A DNA stretch of 64,000 nt from CAYVTD01 sp964577665. Lineage in GTDB: Bacteria > Bacteroidota > Ignavibacteria > Kapaibacteriales > UBA2268. Each line of letters begins with the position of its first letter. The stretch's first letter is position 1. Where the stretch lies: positions 1 to 64,000 of the forward strand of contig CAZOBD010000005.1 of the NCBI GenBank assembly GCA_964577665.1. The letters are read 5' to 3'. Of this stretch, positions 46,862 to 53,980 are shown one piece after another. A program made the translations under genes and the position numbers. Below the pieces are notes generated by a model. It was not told where the DNA came from. It saw only the letters and a program-made list of their open reading frames with translations, and did not search any database.

Positions 46862-47329
46862 ATGGCTAATACATATACTCAGATTTTAATTCATATAGTC
46901 TTTGCAGTTAAAGGCAGAAGTAATCTTATCTCATCAAAGAATAAAGATGAGCTATATAAATATATCTCTGGTATTGTTCAGAATAAAGCTCATAAACTTC
47001 TGATTATCAATGGTATGCCTGACCATATCCATATATTGCTCGGTTTAAATCCATCAGAAAGTATCTCAAACTTGGTAAAGGAAATCAAGAGAATGTCATC
47101 TAAATTTATAAATGAAAGAAATTGGGTCAAGGGAAAATTCGAATGGCAGTCTGGGTATTCCGCTTTTTCATATTCAAAGTCTCATTTAAATAATATATAT
47201 AAATATATTGAAAATCAGGAAATTCATCATAAAAAGAGAACTTTCCGAGAGGAGTATTTAGAATTGCTGAAGAAATTTCAAATAAAATACGACAAGCAGT
47301 ATATTTTCAAAGATGTCGAAAATATTTAA
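46862..47329 (+). CDS. IS200-like Y1 (RAYT-type) transposase
   Basis: Transposase of 155 residues of the IS200/IS605 TnpA superfamily. The HUH motif is PDHIHIL (near 57-62) and the candidate catalytic tyrosine lies in YKYIENQEIHH. It lacks an accompanying tnpB. The gene is flanked on both sides by short hairpin repeats, the layout of REP-associated tyrosine transposases, which mobilise small palindromes as single strands. The last hairpin-type repeat begins inside its stop codon. Alternatively it is a plain IS200-like element whose ends are these hairpins. Confidence 0.88.
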   Translation: MANTYTQILIHIVFAVKGRSNLISSKNKDELYKYISGIVQNKAHKLLIINGMPDHIHILLGLNPSESISNLVKEIKRMSSKFINERNWVKGKFEWQSGYSAFSYSKSHLNNIYKYIENQEIHHKKRTFREEYLELLKKFQIKYDKQYIFKDVENI

Positions 47330-47586
47330 TCCCTATCGGGATATTCATTGCAGAGGGTGTTTTATGCTACAAATATTTAATCCCTGACGGGATATTTACT
47401 GTGGTGCGAAAATTTATGCTGTAAATATTTAATCCCTGACGGGATATTCTTTACAGAGGGTGATTTATGCTACAAATATTTAATCCCTGACGGGATATTC
47501 TCACTCAATATTTATATCGGTATATCGCGTAGCGATTGAATGTTTGTAGAAGTTCGTTCCCAACACAATTAATATCGCGTAGCGAT
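47321..47586. repeat. Downstream hairpin arrays (AATCCC-TGAC-GGGAT, then ATCGC-GTA-GCGAT)
   Basis: Four copies of AATCCCTGACGGGAT (first one TATC in the loop) lie at 47328, 47379, 47431 and 47482 with 51-52 bp spacing. They are joined by related linkers (GCAGAGGGTGTTTTATGCTA). The first copy overlaps the transposase stop codon. Two ATCGCGTAGCGAT hairpins follow. Both families keep the same period as the upstream set. Confidence 0.87.
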
Positions 47587-47621
47587 TATATATTTGTGGA
47601 TGATGCTCAAAAACCTTTTTT

Positions 47622-47697
47622 TAAAACTTGTCCAAAATATCATCAATTATGATTTGGTTGCGTGTAAGGTCGTCGAGAATCTCTCTTTTGCGGATTA
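47622..47697 (-). pseudogene. Duplicated 3' end of lysA
   Basis: About 75 bp almost identical to the last codons and stop region of lysA (48818-48893), including the tail coding TRNQIIIDDIL. Only three or four bases differ. Nothing of lysA beyond this tail is present. It marks an old duplication of the lysA/MNT junction. Confidence 0.85.
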
Positions 47698-47724
47698 GGC
47701 GGGCATTAAAGATAAGCAATCAGA

Positions 47725-47808
47725 TTATGAAATTTCTACGCCGGTTTTCTTTATTTCTTCTACAAATCTTTTTCCGGTTTCTATTGCATCGTCTTTTTGA
47801 ATAATTTA
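47725..47808 (-). pseudogene. MNT gene remnant with internal deletion
   Basis: The - strand reads IETGKRFVEE joined directly to IKKTGVEIS and a stop. These are the beginning and the end of the MNT protein encoded at 48458-48769 (AIETGKKFVEEV...FLEEIKRTGVEI), so the middle is deleted. The junction falls where FVEE and FLEE are similar, suggesting recombination between them. Confidence 0.75.
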
Positions 47809-47900
47809 AAAGAATTTAATTTAAATCCCCGATATTTCTTCTTCTAATGTGTCAGGCCGATAGTCAGCGCTGGATAAACTTTTTCCATTTCTAATTGCTG

Positions 47901-48173
47901 TTATTTGAATTGTTCAATTAACTTATCATAATCTGAATGAGAGCCAATCCAAAACCAGTAAATAGATTTATTTTCTTTTAAACCCAAAACCCGCCAGTGC
48001 AAACCGACTCTGACCGACCAAATAGATTCATTTTTGTTTATTTCCTTGAATTGCAGAGATGAATGAAACGGATTTTCCTTCCAGACAGCATAACTTTTCT
48101 TTGCAAGCAATTTCACCTGCTCTGGCAAATGACGGTAAAGTTTTACGAAATCTTCTGTTACATAAGATTTCAT
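47901..48173 (-). CDS. RelE/ParE-superfamily toxin
   Basis: Protein of 90 residues from the ATG at 48173. A longer frame exists, but this start overlaps the upstream antitoxin stop by ATGA, as usual for such pairs. The sequence MKSYVTEDFVKLYRHLPEQV followed by AKKSYAVWKENPFHSSLQFK, then WSVRVGLHWRVLGL and WFWIGSHSDYDKL, fits the RelE/ParE/HigB fold, typically a ribosome-dependent mRNA interferase or gyrase inhibitor. It is inferred to be neutralised by the 72-residue protein encoded just upstream. Between this gene and 47808 a short frame ends SADYRPDTLEEEISGI, unidentified debris. Confidence 0.82.
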   Translation of the reverse strand: MKSYVTEDFVKLYRHLPEQVKLLAKKSYAVWKENPFHSSLQFKEINKNESIWSVRVGLHWRVLGLKENKSIYWFWIGSHSDYDKLIEQFK

Positions 48174-48388
48174 ATTTCGCCGAATCCCGATTCTTTTACT
48201 TTCCCCTGACGAATTTCCTCTCTCACTTTTCCCGCTATTTTTGACAACTCTTGCTGAGAAGTTGAAAATTGTTTTTCCCAAAGACTTTCGTCTTCAAGCT
48301 CATCTAAAATTAAGGAAGCAATGTAATCTTGCTTGTTTTCAGGTATTTGCATGACGGCATCCCATGCACGCTGAAGTAATTGTGTCAT
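48170..48388 (-). CDS. Antitoxin of the RelE/ParE-type pair
   Basis: Protein of 72 residues, acidic in the middle (ILDELEDESLWEKQFS) and helical, with no recognised DNA-binding motif at its N terminus. It is encoded immediately before the toxin with a 4 base overlap. The C-terminal part (ELSKIAGKVREEIRQGKVKESG) resembles the toxin-wrapping tails of small antitoxins. Assignment rests mainly on context. Confidence 0.72.
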   Translation of the reverse strand: MTQLLQRAWDAVMQIPENKQDYIASLILDELEDESLWEKQFSTSQQELSKIAGKVREEIRQGKVKESGFGEI

Positions 48389-48457
48389 TTTCTTCTCCTT
48401 TTATATTTTATTATATAAAAATGGAGGAAATTTCGGAAAAAATATTGTTATAGAAAA

Positions 48458-48769
48458 TTATAAAATTTCTACGCCGGTTCTCTTAATTTCTTCAAGGAAG
48501 GGATTATCGGTTTTTAGGTCGTCAGTTGCATAAGTAATCGGCTGTATAATCGAATAATTGCGCAGCGCCTTTAATATCATCTTGACATCAACAGGTCCTA
48601 TGCCGGTAAATTCGTCTGCTATAAGGGCTATATCTATATCGGAATGTTCTCTTTGCTTTTCGGCAGCATAAGAACCGAATAAATATGCCTTTTTAAGATT
48701 TATTCCAAGATTTAAAACTTCTTCAACAAATTTCTTTCCTGTTTCTATTGCAATATTTTGTGTAACCAT
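48458..48769 (-). CDS. MNT-family nucleotidyltransferase (paralogue of 10288 gene)
   Basis: Protein of 103 residues from the ATG at 48769; an upstream frame to 48841 belongs to the lysA tail and a HEPN-like remnant. The nucleotidyltransferase core is LFGSYAAEKQREHSDIDIAL. It shares INLKKxxLxGSYA, ADEF and the C-terminal EEIKRTGVEI with the gene at 10288-10605. A shortened copy with an internal deletion is at 47725-47808. It sits directly downstream of lysA in the same direction, probably in its transcript. A HEPN partner is represented only by a 25-codon tail. Confidence 0.8.
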   Translation of the reverse strand: MVTQNIAIETGKKFVEEVLNLGINLKKAYLFGSYAAEKQREHSDIDIALIADEFTGIGPVDVKMILKALRNYSIIQPITYATDDLKTDNPFLEEIKRTGVEIL

Positions 48770-48819
48770 TGCTTTATTTCCTCTGCCTTTTTTAATATAT
48801 CTTTTGTATATTCTTTTAA
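48745..48819 (-). pseudogene. C-terminal tail of a HEPN-like gene between lysA and MNT
   Basis: A frame opening inside the lysA stop region reads KEYTKDILKKAEEIKQWLHK and ends 25 bp into the MNT gene. It aligns with the tail before the MNT gene at 10288 (KDFSKDILEKANEV). The rest of the HEPN gene is gone and replaced by lysA. Confidence 0.5.
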
Positions 48820-50063
48820 ATCTTATCCAAAATATCATCAATTATGATTTGGTTGCGTGTAAGGTCGTCGAGGGTCTCTCTTTTGCGGATTAAATGGGCT
48901 TCGCCGTTCATTATGAGGACTTCGGCGGGACGGAAACGGGAGTTATAGTTGGAACTCATGGCGTAGCAGTAGGCTCCGGCGTTGTAAAAAGCGAGGATGT
49001 CGCCTTCGGAGATTTCGCTGATTTTTCTATTGTAGCCGAAGGTGTCCGTTTCGCAGATGTAGCCGACTACGGAGTAAATGCGGGGGGATACGCCGGGCTT
49101 GGAGACGTTTTCGATGCGGTGCCAGGCGTCGTAAAACATGGGGCGTATGAGATGATTCATGCCGGAATCGACTCCGGCGAAGATTGTGGAAGTTGTTTGT
49201 TTGATTACGTTTACTTCGGCGAGGAAATATCCGGCTTCGCTGACGAGGAATTTGCCCGGTTCGAACATTAATGTGAGTTCGGAGCCGTATTCGCGGCAAA
49301 ATTCGGAGAATCTTTTTGATATTTTGGCGCCGAATTCTTCTATATCGGTTTCGATGTCGCCTTCTTTGTAGGCTACTTTGAATCCGCTGCCGAAGTCGAT
49401 GTATTCTAAGCCTTTGAAATCCTTTGCAACTTCGAGCAGGAGCTCTGCGCCGCGGAGGAATGTTTCTACGTCGAGGATGTCGGAGCCTGTATGCATGTGC
49501 AAGCCCTGTACGTTGATGTTGTAGGCATCTACGATGCGCTTCAGGAGCGGTGTTTGGTGGATGCTGATGCCGAATTTGGAGTCGATGTGGCCTACGGAGA
49601 TTTTTTCGTTGCCTCCTGCCATGATGTGGGGGTTTATTCTGACGCAGACGGGGACTTCGCCGCCGTAGATGCTGCCGAAGCGGTCGAGTATGGAGAGGTT
49701 ATCGATGTTTATTTTGACGCCGGCGGTGACTGCCATGCGGTATTCGTCGATGCTGACGCAGTTGGGGGTGTAGATTATGTCTTCGGGGCGGAATCCGGCG
49801 TCTAAGGCGAGCTGTACTTCCTGTACGGAGACGGTGTCGAGGCCTGCGCCGAGGTTTCTGAAGAGTTTAAGGATGTTTAAATTGGTGTTGGCTTTGCAGG
49901 CGTAGTTTATTTTGAGTTTTTTGTAGGTTACGGCGGCTTCCATTTGGCGGAAGCGGGCGTTCATTTTGTGTGCGTCGTAGATGTAAAGCGGTGTGCCGAA
50001 TTTTTGGCATATTTCAAGGACATCGACGCCTGAGATAACATATCGGTTGTTTGATAATTCCAT
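48816..50063 (-). CDS. lysA: Diaminopimelate decarboxylase
   Basis: Alanine-racemase-fold PLP decarboxylase of 415 residues converting meso-diaminopimelate to lysine. PLP-binding Lys57 is in YACKANTN. HMHTGSDI, the glycine loop FGSGFKVAYKEGD, EPGKFLVSEAG and the active-site CETDTF follow in the proper order. The long open frames on the opposite strand here are a by-product of its codon bias. The last 75 bp have been duplicated at 47622-47697. An upstream element at 50084-50144 is shared with the TraB-like gene. Confidence 0.96.
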   Translation of the reverse strand: MELSNNRYVISGVDVLEICQKFGTPLYIYDAHKMNARFRQMEAAVTYKKLKINYACKANTNLNILKLFRNLGAGLDTVSVQEVQLALDAGFRPEDIIYTPNCVSIDEYRMAVTAGVKINIDNLSILDRFGSIYGGEVPVCVRINPHIMAGGNEKISVGHIDSKFGISIHQTPLLKRIVDAYNINVQGLHMHTGSDILDVETFLRGAELLLEVAKDFKGLEYIDFGSGFKVAYKEGDIETDIEEFGAKISKRFSEFCREYGSELTLMFEPGKFLVSEAGYFLAEVNVIKQTTSTIFAGVDSGMNHLIRPMFYDAWHRIENVSKPGVSPRIYSVVGYICETDTFGYNRKISEISEGDILAFYNAGAYCYAMSSNYNSRFRPAEVLIMNGEAHLIRKRETLDDLTRNQIIIDDILDKI

Positions 50064-50083
50064 AATTTGCTTTGTTTATTTAG

Positions 50084-50144
50084 TTTTGAGTTCAATTTAA
50101 AAAGGTAATATAAAAATAATTTGATAATTTAAAAAAGCAAAAAT
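50084..50144. repeat. Upstream element shared with the TraB/GumN gene
   Basis: Nearly the same 55-60 bp as at 20296-20350 (TTTTGAGTTCA, then GGTAATATAAAAATAATTTG), 21 bp upstream of the lysA start. Confidence 0.6.
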
Positions 50145-50246
50145 ATTTTTTATTTATTAAAAGGAATATTGAAGAGAAACGTAATGATCTGGCAGATTTT
50201 TACAAAAAAATTAAATCCGACTATATAATCAGTTAATCTTGAATCC

Positions 50247-50402
50247 ATGACTGTTGAAGAAGCAATAATGGATCTCGAAACTTCGATTGATAAAAATGAA
50301 ATGCTTTGGATCGGTGATAAAAATCTTATCAAAGGACTTAAAAATTTGTCATGGCAAAAAGTTATCTCAACAAAAGAATTTCAAATTTTACGGGGCTATT
50401 AA
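50247..50402 (+). CDS. Small ORF of unknown function, possibly a fragment
   Basis: A 51-codon frame from ATG (MTVEEAIMDLETSIDKNEML) ends ILRGY. It has protein-like composition and a helical start, but no recognised family and no clear ribosome site. It may be the end of a broken gene, since the surroundings are debris of this kind. Confidence 0.25.
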   Translation: MTVEEAIMDLETSIDKNEMLWIGDKNLIKGLKNLSWQKVISTKEFQILRGY

Positions 50403-50535
50403 AAAAAAGTTTCGATGAGATTTTCCACAGCGTCATATTTATTAATAAAGTTTACTTGCAAATAAAAAAAACATTGTACATTGCATTATTGAAAATTGAT
50501 TGAAAATTGCTAAATTGAAAATTGGAAATTCGTAG

Positions 50536-50646
50536 AGTGTCGATGCGTTCTTTGAAATATTTCCGGCACACACGCCGTATCACTATGACTACAACTCGCC
50601 GCCGGTGTGGAAGGATTCGAGCGGGTTGTTGACATTAAATTTTTAG
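50536..50646 (+). pseudogene. RHS-core fragment A
   Basis: Translates SVDAFFEIFPAHTPYHYDYN then SPPVWKDSSGLLTLNF and stop: the end of the RHS-repeat-associated core domain (normally followed by a variable toxin tip). No upstream RHS frame is attached, since a stop lies right before SVD. It is followed by the DUF4160/DUF2442 pair. Confidence 0.85.
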
Positions 50647-50708
50647 GCTAAAAATAAAATATCTGATTTTTCTATAAGTCTTAAATCAAAAAATTTAATG
50701 GAGATAAA

Positions 50709-50957
50709 ATGCCGGAAATAGCAAGATTTTACGGTTTGGTCATAAAAATGTTTTTCAGCGATCATAACCCTCCCCATTTTCACGCAGTTTATGGTGAAAA
50801 AGTCGGTTTATTCGATATTCAAAGTCTTGACATGATTGAAGGTGACTTGCCTAACAGAGCTGTAAATTTAGTAAGGGAATGGGCAGAAATTTATCAGAAT
50901 GAATTGATTAATATTTGGAATACTCAAAAATTTGTAAAATTACCGGGATTGAAATAA
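50709..50957 (+). CDS. DUF4160 protein
   Basis: Protein of 82 residues with the full DUF4160 signature MPEIARFYGLVIKMFFSDHN followed by PPHFHAVYG. The family is frequently encoded just before a DUF2442 protein, as here with a TAATG overlap, and such pairs often lie among toxin-antitoxin modules. Biochemical function is unknown. It lies 63 bp after RHS fragment A. Confidence 0.88.
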   Translation: MPEIARFYGLVIKMFFSDHNPPHFHAVYGEKVGLFDIQSLDMIEGDLPNRAVNLVREWAEIYQNELINIWNTQKFVKLPGLK

Positions 50958-51208
50958 TGAAATCTTTTCCAAAAATATTAAATGCCGAAACTGTAAATAA
51001 TTTACAGATGGAGATACTTTTCAGTGACTATTCGAAAAAGATCTATGATTTCAATAAAATTTCAGAAAGGCCCCCTTTTAATCGTTTAAAAAACAAGAGT
51101 TATTTTAATAATTTTAAAATTTCCGAAGGCGGATACGGTATAGAATGGGATGAAGAAACCGACATTGCTGAGTCTGAGTTGTGGTTGAACGGCATAGATA
51201 TAAATTAA
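50957..51208 (+). CDS. DUF2442 protein
   Basis: Protein of 83 residues starting at the ATG that overlaps the DUF4160 stop by one base; an in-frame ATG at 50915 would lie inside the previous gene. The sequence MEILFSDYSKKIYDF...FNNFKISEGGYGIEWDEETD matches DUF2442, proposed to be an antitoxin-like partner of DUF4160. Role inferred only from family pairing. Confidence 0.83.
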   Translation: MKSFPKILNAETVNNLQMEILFSDYSKKIYDFNKISERPPFNRLKNKSYFNNFKISEGGYGIEWDEETDIAESELWLNGIDIN

Positions 51209-51219
51209 ATTTTTAAAAG

Positions 51220-51370
51220 AAACCGGACATTGAAGGGCGTTACTGCCACTTCGGCGCCCGGCAGTACGACCCGCAGATGGGCAGGTTTTTAAGTGTCGAT
51301 GCGTTCTTTGAAATTTTCCCGAATCAGACTCCGTACCACTATGCTTATAACTCGCCGCTTGTGTGGAAAG
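51220..51370 (+). pseudogene. RHS-core fragment B
   Basis: The longest RHS piece: KPDIEGRYCHFGARQYDPQM, then GRFLSVDAFFEIFPNQTPYH and YAYNSPLVWK. It starts and ends abruptly between non-RHS sequences (DUF2442 before, AbrB/PIN pair after). Confidence 0.9.
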
Positions 51371-51435
51371 TTTTTTTATTTTTTAATCAAAATTATTTTA
51401 TTAAATTGGTTAATTGTTTATAAATTGAGGATAAA

Positions 51436-51636
51436 ATGGAATCTTACATATTAACAGGTAATCAGCCCTTGCAGCTTGAGTACGGAGTATTAAAAAAAGC
51501 AGGATTCAAACCCGGTCAGAAATTGCAAGTGATTTTGGGGAAAGGAAGGATTGAAATATTGCCTTATCAAAAATCACTAAAAGGATTCTTAAAAGGGATT
51601 GACACGGAGATAAAAAGAGAAAAGGACAGGTTATGA
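51436..51636 (+). CDS. AbrB/MazE-like antitoxin (VapB type)
   Basis: Protein of 66 residues with a swapped-hairpin-type N terminus (QPLQLEYGVLKKAGFKPGQK then LQVILGKGRIEILPY), as in AbrB/MazE/VapB DNA-binding antitoxins, and a charged C-terminal tail expected to wrap the toxin. Its stop overlaps the PIN gene start by four bases. It follows RHS fragment B. Confidence 0.8.
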   Translation: MESYILTGNQPLQLEYGVLKKAGFKPGQKLQVILGKGRIEILPYQKSLKGFLKGIDTEIKREKDRL

Positions 51637-52010
51637 ATTTGCTGGACTCTTCAGGTTGGTTGGAATACTTCGCTGGTTCTGAAAATGCCGATAATTTTAG
51701 TGCTATTGCTGAAGATTTTTCAAATTTAATTGTGCCGGTAATCTGCGTTTATGAAGTTTTTAAGAAAATCTCTAAAGAAAGAAATGAAAAAGCAGCACGG
51801 ACGGCGGTTAACTTTATGATGAACGGAACAGTTATAGATATAGATAATATGACCGCTGTTCAGGCAGCTAAGCTTAGCGCCAAGCATAAGCTGCCAATGG
51901 CCGACAGTATGATTTACGCAATAGCACTAAAACATAATGCAGTTTTATTTACACAAGATATAGATTTTCAAGGACTTGACGGCGTTAAGTACTTTGCAAA
52001 AAATAAATAG
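51633..52010 (+). CDS. PIN-domain toxin (VapC family)
   Basis: PIN ribonuclease of 125 residues. Acidic active-site residues are in NLLDSSGWLEYF (Asp5), the CVYEVFKK glutamate, PMADSMIYAIA, and the FTQDIDFQ pair near the C terminus. VapC toxins cleave tRNA or rRNA and are inactivated by VapB; the antitoxin is directly upstream. Intact by length and motifs. Confidence 0.9.
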   Translation: MNLLDSSGWLEYFAGSENADNFSAIAEDFSNLIVPVICVYEVFKKISKERNEKAARTAVNFMMNGTVIDIDNMTAVQAAKLSAKHKLPMADSMIYAIALKHNAVLFTQDIDFQGLDGVKYFAKNK

Positions 52011-52065
52011 TTAAATAATAATATACAACTTCATAGGCAGGGAGCGGGGTAATTAATTAAGAATT

Positions 52066-52094
52066 TAAAATTAATAATTAATAATTAATAATTA
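52066..52094. repeat. Heptanucleotide tandem repeat AATTAAT cut by the gap
   Basis: Repeats of the 7 bp unit run into the N block; the low complexity probably caused the assembly break. A partial TTCATAGGCAGGGAG phrase at 52030 belongs to the inter-cassette repeat seen at 52509 and 53585. Confidence 0.75.
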
Positions 52095-52194
52095 NNNNNN
52101 NNNNNNNNNNNNNNNNNNNNNNNNNNNNNNNNNNNNNNNNNNNNNNNNNNNNNNNNNNNNNNNNNNNNNNNNNNNNNNNNNNNNNNNNNNNNNN
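52095..52194. other. Assembly gap (100 N)
   Basis: Exactly 100 unknown bases, a placeholder length. The 5' part of the HicB-like gene and perhaps other cassettes are hidden here, so the true distance between 52094 and 52195 is unknown. Confidence 1.
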
Positions 52195-52296
52195 CTGATA
52201 CAAAACATCTACGAAGCCGTCGATGCATGCCTTTCTGTTGACATAGAAGATTATGAAATATCAGAACAAAGCAAAGTTATGGAACTTGCCGTATGA
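52195..52296 (+). CDS. HicB-like antitoxin, 3' part only
   Basis: The last 33 codons (YEAVDACLSVDIEDYEISEQ) of a protein whose start is in the gap. The position directly before hicA with a 4 base overlap and the acidic tail fit the HicB antitoxin family with its partial RNase H-like fold. Identification depends on the neighbour. Confidence 0.65.
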   Translation: MIQNIYEAVDACLSVDIEDYEISEQSKVMELAV

Positions 52297-52496
52297 AGCA
52301 AATGAGCGGTAAAGAGTTAATAGCATTGCTCGAAAAGCACGGATGGACATTAGCCAGAGTAAAAGGGAGCCATCATGTCATGGTAAAAGAAGGAAATCCT
52401 GCAAGAATATCCGTTCCCGTTCACGGAAACAAGCCTCTAAAGACCGGATTGTTGATTCACTTTATGAAGATAGCAGGATTGAAAGAAACATATTAA
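52293..52496 (+). CDS. hicA: HicA mRNA interferase toxin
   Basis: Protein of 67 residues with the double-stranded-RNA-binding-like HicA fold: SGKELIALLEKHGWTLARVK, the catalytic His in GSHHVMVKEG, and PVHGNKPLKTGLL. HicA cleaves mRNA and is held by HicB. An ATG three codons later is an alternative start. Confidence 0.92.
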   Translation: MKQMSGKELIALLEKHGWTLARVKGSHHVMVKEGNPARISVPVHGNKPLKTGLLIHFMKIAGLKETY

Positions 52497-52508
52497 TTTT
52501 TTCAAAGA

Positions 52509-52657
52509 ACCCTCGGCTTCATAGGCAGTGAGGTTCTTTTAATTAATAATTAATAATTAATAATTAATAATTAATAATTAAGAAATAGCTCAGATCTTTT
52601 TGCTTAACATTGTACATTGCATCATTGAAAATTGCTAAATTTGAAATTGAAAATTCG
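52509..52657. repeat. Inter-cassette repeat, copy C
   Basis: About 150 bp: ACCCTCGGCTTCATAGGCAG with following GAGGTTCTTTT, a run of AATTAAT heptamers, then AAATAGCTCAGATCTTTTTG and TTAACATTGTACATTGCATC. It leads straight into RHS fragment C. Copy D lies at 53585-53730, and part of it precedes RHS fragment A near 50470-50535. Confidence 0.85.
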
Positions 52658-52792
52658 CAGAGTGTAGATGCGTTCTTTGAAATATTCCCTTCTCAGGCGC
52701 CGTACCACTATGCTTACAACTCACCGCTTGTGTGGAAAGACCCCAGCGGGCTGTTTGGTGAGAAGGAAAAGGGAATTGTGATAAAGCGATGA
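52658..52792 (+). pseudogene. RHS-core fragment C
   Basis: Translates QSVDAFFEIFPSQAPYHYAY then NSPLVWKDPSGLFGEKEKGI and stop after VIKR. It retains the DPSGL end of the core and a short tip. The leftward PIN gene starts its 3' end 16 bp further on. Confidence 0.88.
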
Positions 52793-52808
52793 AATCATTC
52801 GAATTTTT

Positions 52809-53204
52809 TCAAATCCAATTGTCGATTTTCAAATTTTCTAAGTCTTTGAAATGTTTTGTGTTATTTGTAATAAGCGTAAGATTGTTGGCTAAGGCAAAAG
52901 ATGCAATAAGAAGGTCAGCGCCGTCTATCGTCCTTCCTTTTTCTGAACATGATGACTTAAATAAGCCGAATGTTTCTGCAATATTATTGTTTGAGTGGAT
53001 TACGGAAATCTTTTCGGTGAGTTTATTAATGGTATTGATATTTACTTCTTTTTTCATTGATTTATGGGCGCCGTAATATAATTCGCAGAGTGAAATAAAA
53101 GAAATGGATGTGTTTTCTATGCCCGTTTCAATGATTTTCTTCTCAATATTTACGTTTCCGTTCAGCCAGTAAATAATAATATTTGTGTCAAGTAAATACT
53201 TCAT
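52809..53204 (-). CDS. PIN-domain toxin (VapC family)
   Basis: PIN ribonuclease of 131 residues on the - strand. The N terminus MKYLLDTNIIIYWLNG carries the first catalytic Asp; SLCELYYGAHKS the conserved Glu; TIDGADLLIASFALA and TNNTKHF complete the acidic site. It is in the opposite orientation from the other cassettes and is preceded by its antitoxin with a 4 base overlap. Typical FitB/VapC length. Confidence 0.92.
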   Translation of the reverse strand: MKYLLDTNIIIYWLNGNVNIEKKIIETGIENTSISFISLCELYYGAHKSMKKEVNINTINKLTEKISVIHSNNNIAETFGLFKSSCSEKGRTIDGADLLIASFALANNLTLITNNTKHFKDLENLKIDNWI

Positions 53205-53452
53205 TGAAAATCCCTTCCCGAGAAGTAATTTCTTCCTTGTTCAATATCTTTAATGATTTCATCTACTTTACGGCTGTCCTGCCAGGAGCCGCAAAAACCT
53301 GTTGATTGAGTCTCACAGCTTCCTTTATATAAAGCATTGTTTAAAAGATTCTTAAAATCATTAAGTATTGAACGCAGATAAGGAAGCGATTCATCAGGAA
53401 TATCTTTAATATCCTTCATTATCAGAGATTCGTAATAAGATCTTGTATTCAT
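53201..53452 (-). CDS. VapB-like antitoxin
   Basis: Protein of 83 residues immediately upstream of the PIN gene (overlap ATGA). Helical, with DIKDIPDESLPYLRSILNDF in the first half and a charged tail with DIEQGRNYFSGRDF at the end. No known DNA-binding motif is obvious; the antitoxin call rests on gene pairing. Confidence 0.72.
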   Translation of the reverse strand: MNTRSYYESLIMKDIKDIPDESLPYLRSILNDFKNLLNNALYKGSCETQSTGFCGSWQDSRKVDEIIKDIEQGRNYFSGRDFQ

Positions 53453-53559
53453 TTTCTATTCCTGAGTAAAAAAAATTTCCAAATTCTTTTAATTTAAACG
53501 CAAATTAAGTAAATTTATTGAGTATTAAGATAGAAATTGTCTAAACAACTTTACGGCGG

Positions 53560-53730
53560 AGCGCTTTATGCCGAAGGAGAGGAAACCCTTGGCTTCATCG
53601 GGAGGGAGGTTCTTTTAATTAATAATTAATAATTAATAATTAATAAATAGCTCAGATCTTTTTGCTTAACATTGTACATTGCATCATTGAAAATTGATTG
53701 AAAATTGCTAAATTGGAAATTGAAAATTTG
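53560..53730. repeat. Inter-cassette repeat, copy D
   Basis: Matches copy C over about 140 bp (TTGGCTTCATCGGGAGGGAG, heptamer run, AAATAGCTCAGATCTTTTTG onward). It ends in unrelated sequence (TGTCCTGAAATAGGTTGACC) instead of an RHS fragment. Upstream, a frame reads LYGGALYAEGEETLGFIGRE, possibly coding in origin. Confidence 0.85.
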
Positions 53731-53735
53731 TCCTG

Positions 53736-53980
53736 TCCTGAAATAGGTTGACCAAAATAAATAAATATTAGGCTGTTGGATTAAAGAAAACAACAGCCTT
53801 TTCACACCACTCTTCAAAAATTACACAAAAGAGTATAAAACAAAATCAGAGTACTTGTTGACGTGTACCTCTTTGTAAAACGTCTCTTAATGAACAACGT
53901 AAGTGTAATCCTGCATTACGAAAACGAATATTATGATGATATTGTGATAAATGAACTCACGAATTTCAGTATTGTGGGTG
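53736..53980 (-). other. Possible mobile-element remnant
   Basis: Starts with TGTCCTGAAATAGGTTGACC, which looks like an insertion-sequence end, and contains a hairpin AGGCTGTTG/CAACAGCCT with TTTT (53770-53802). On the - strand a broken frame reads HHNIRFRNAGLHLRCSLRDV and stops near 53846. I cannot name the family; no complete transposase is present. Confidence 0.35.

Noticed and set aside
48894..49805. Long + strand ORFs opposite lysA
   Set aside because: They are frame shadows of lysA codon bias with Asp/Ala/Gly-rich low-quality sequence; lysA on the - strand has all catalytic motifs.
50440..53735. Chromosomal integron as an explanation for the array of toxin-antitoxin modules
   Set aside because: No integron integrase and no attC-like imperfect palindromes with GTTRRRY/RYYYAAC ends were seen; the repeated units are RHS-core coding sequence and an AT-rich repeat.
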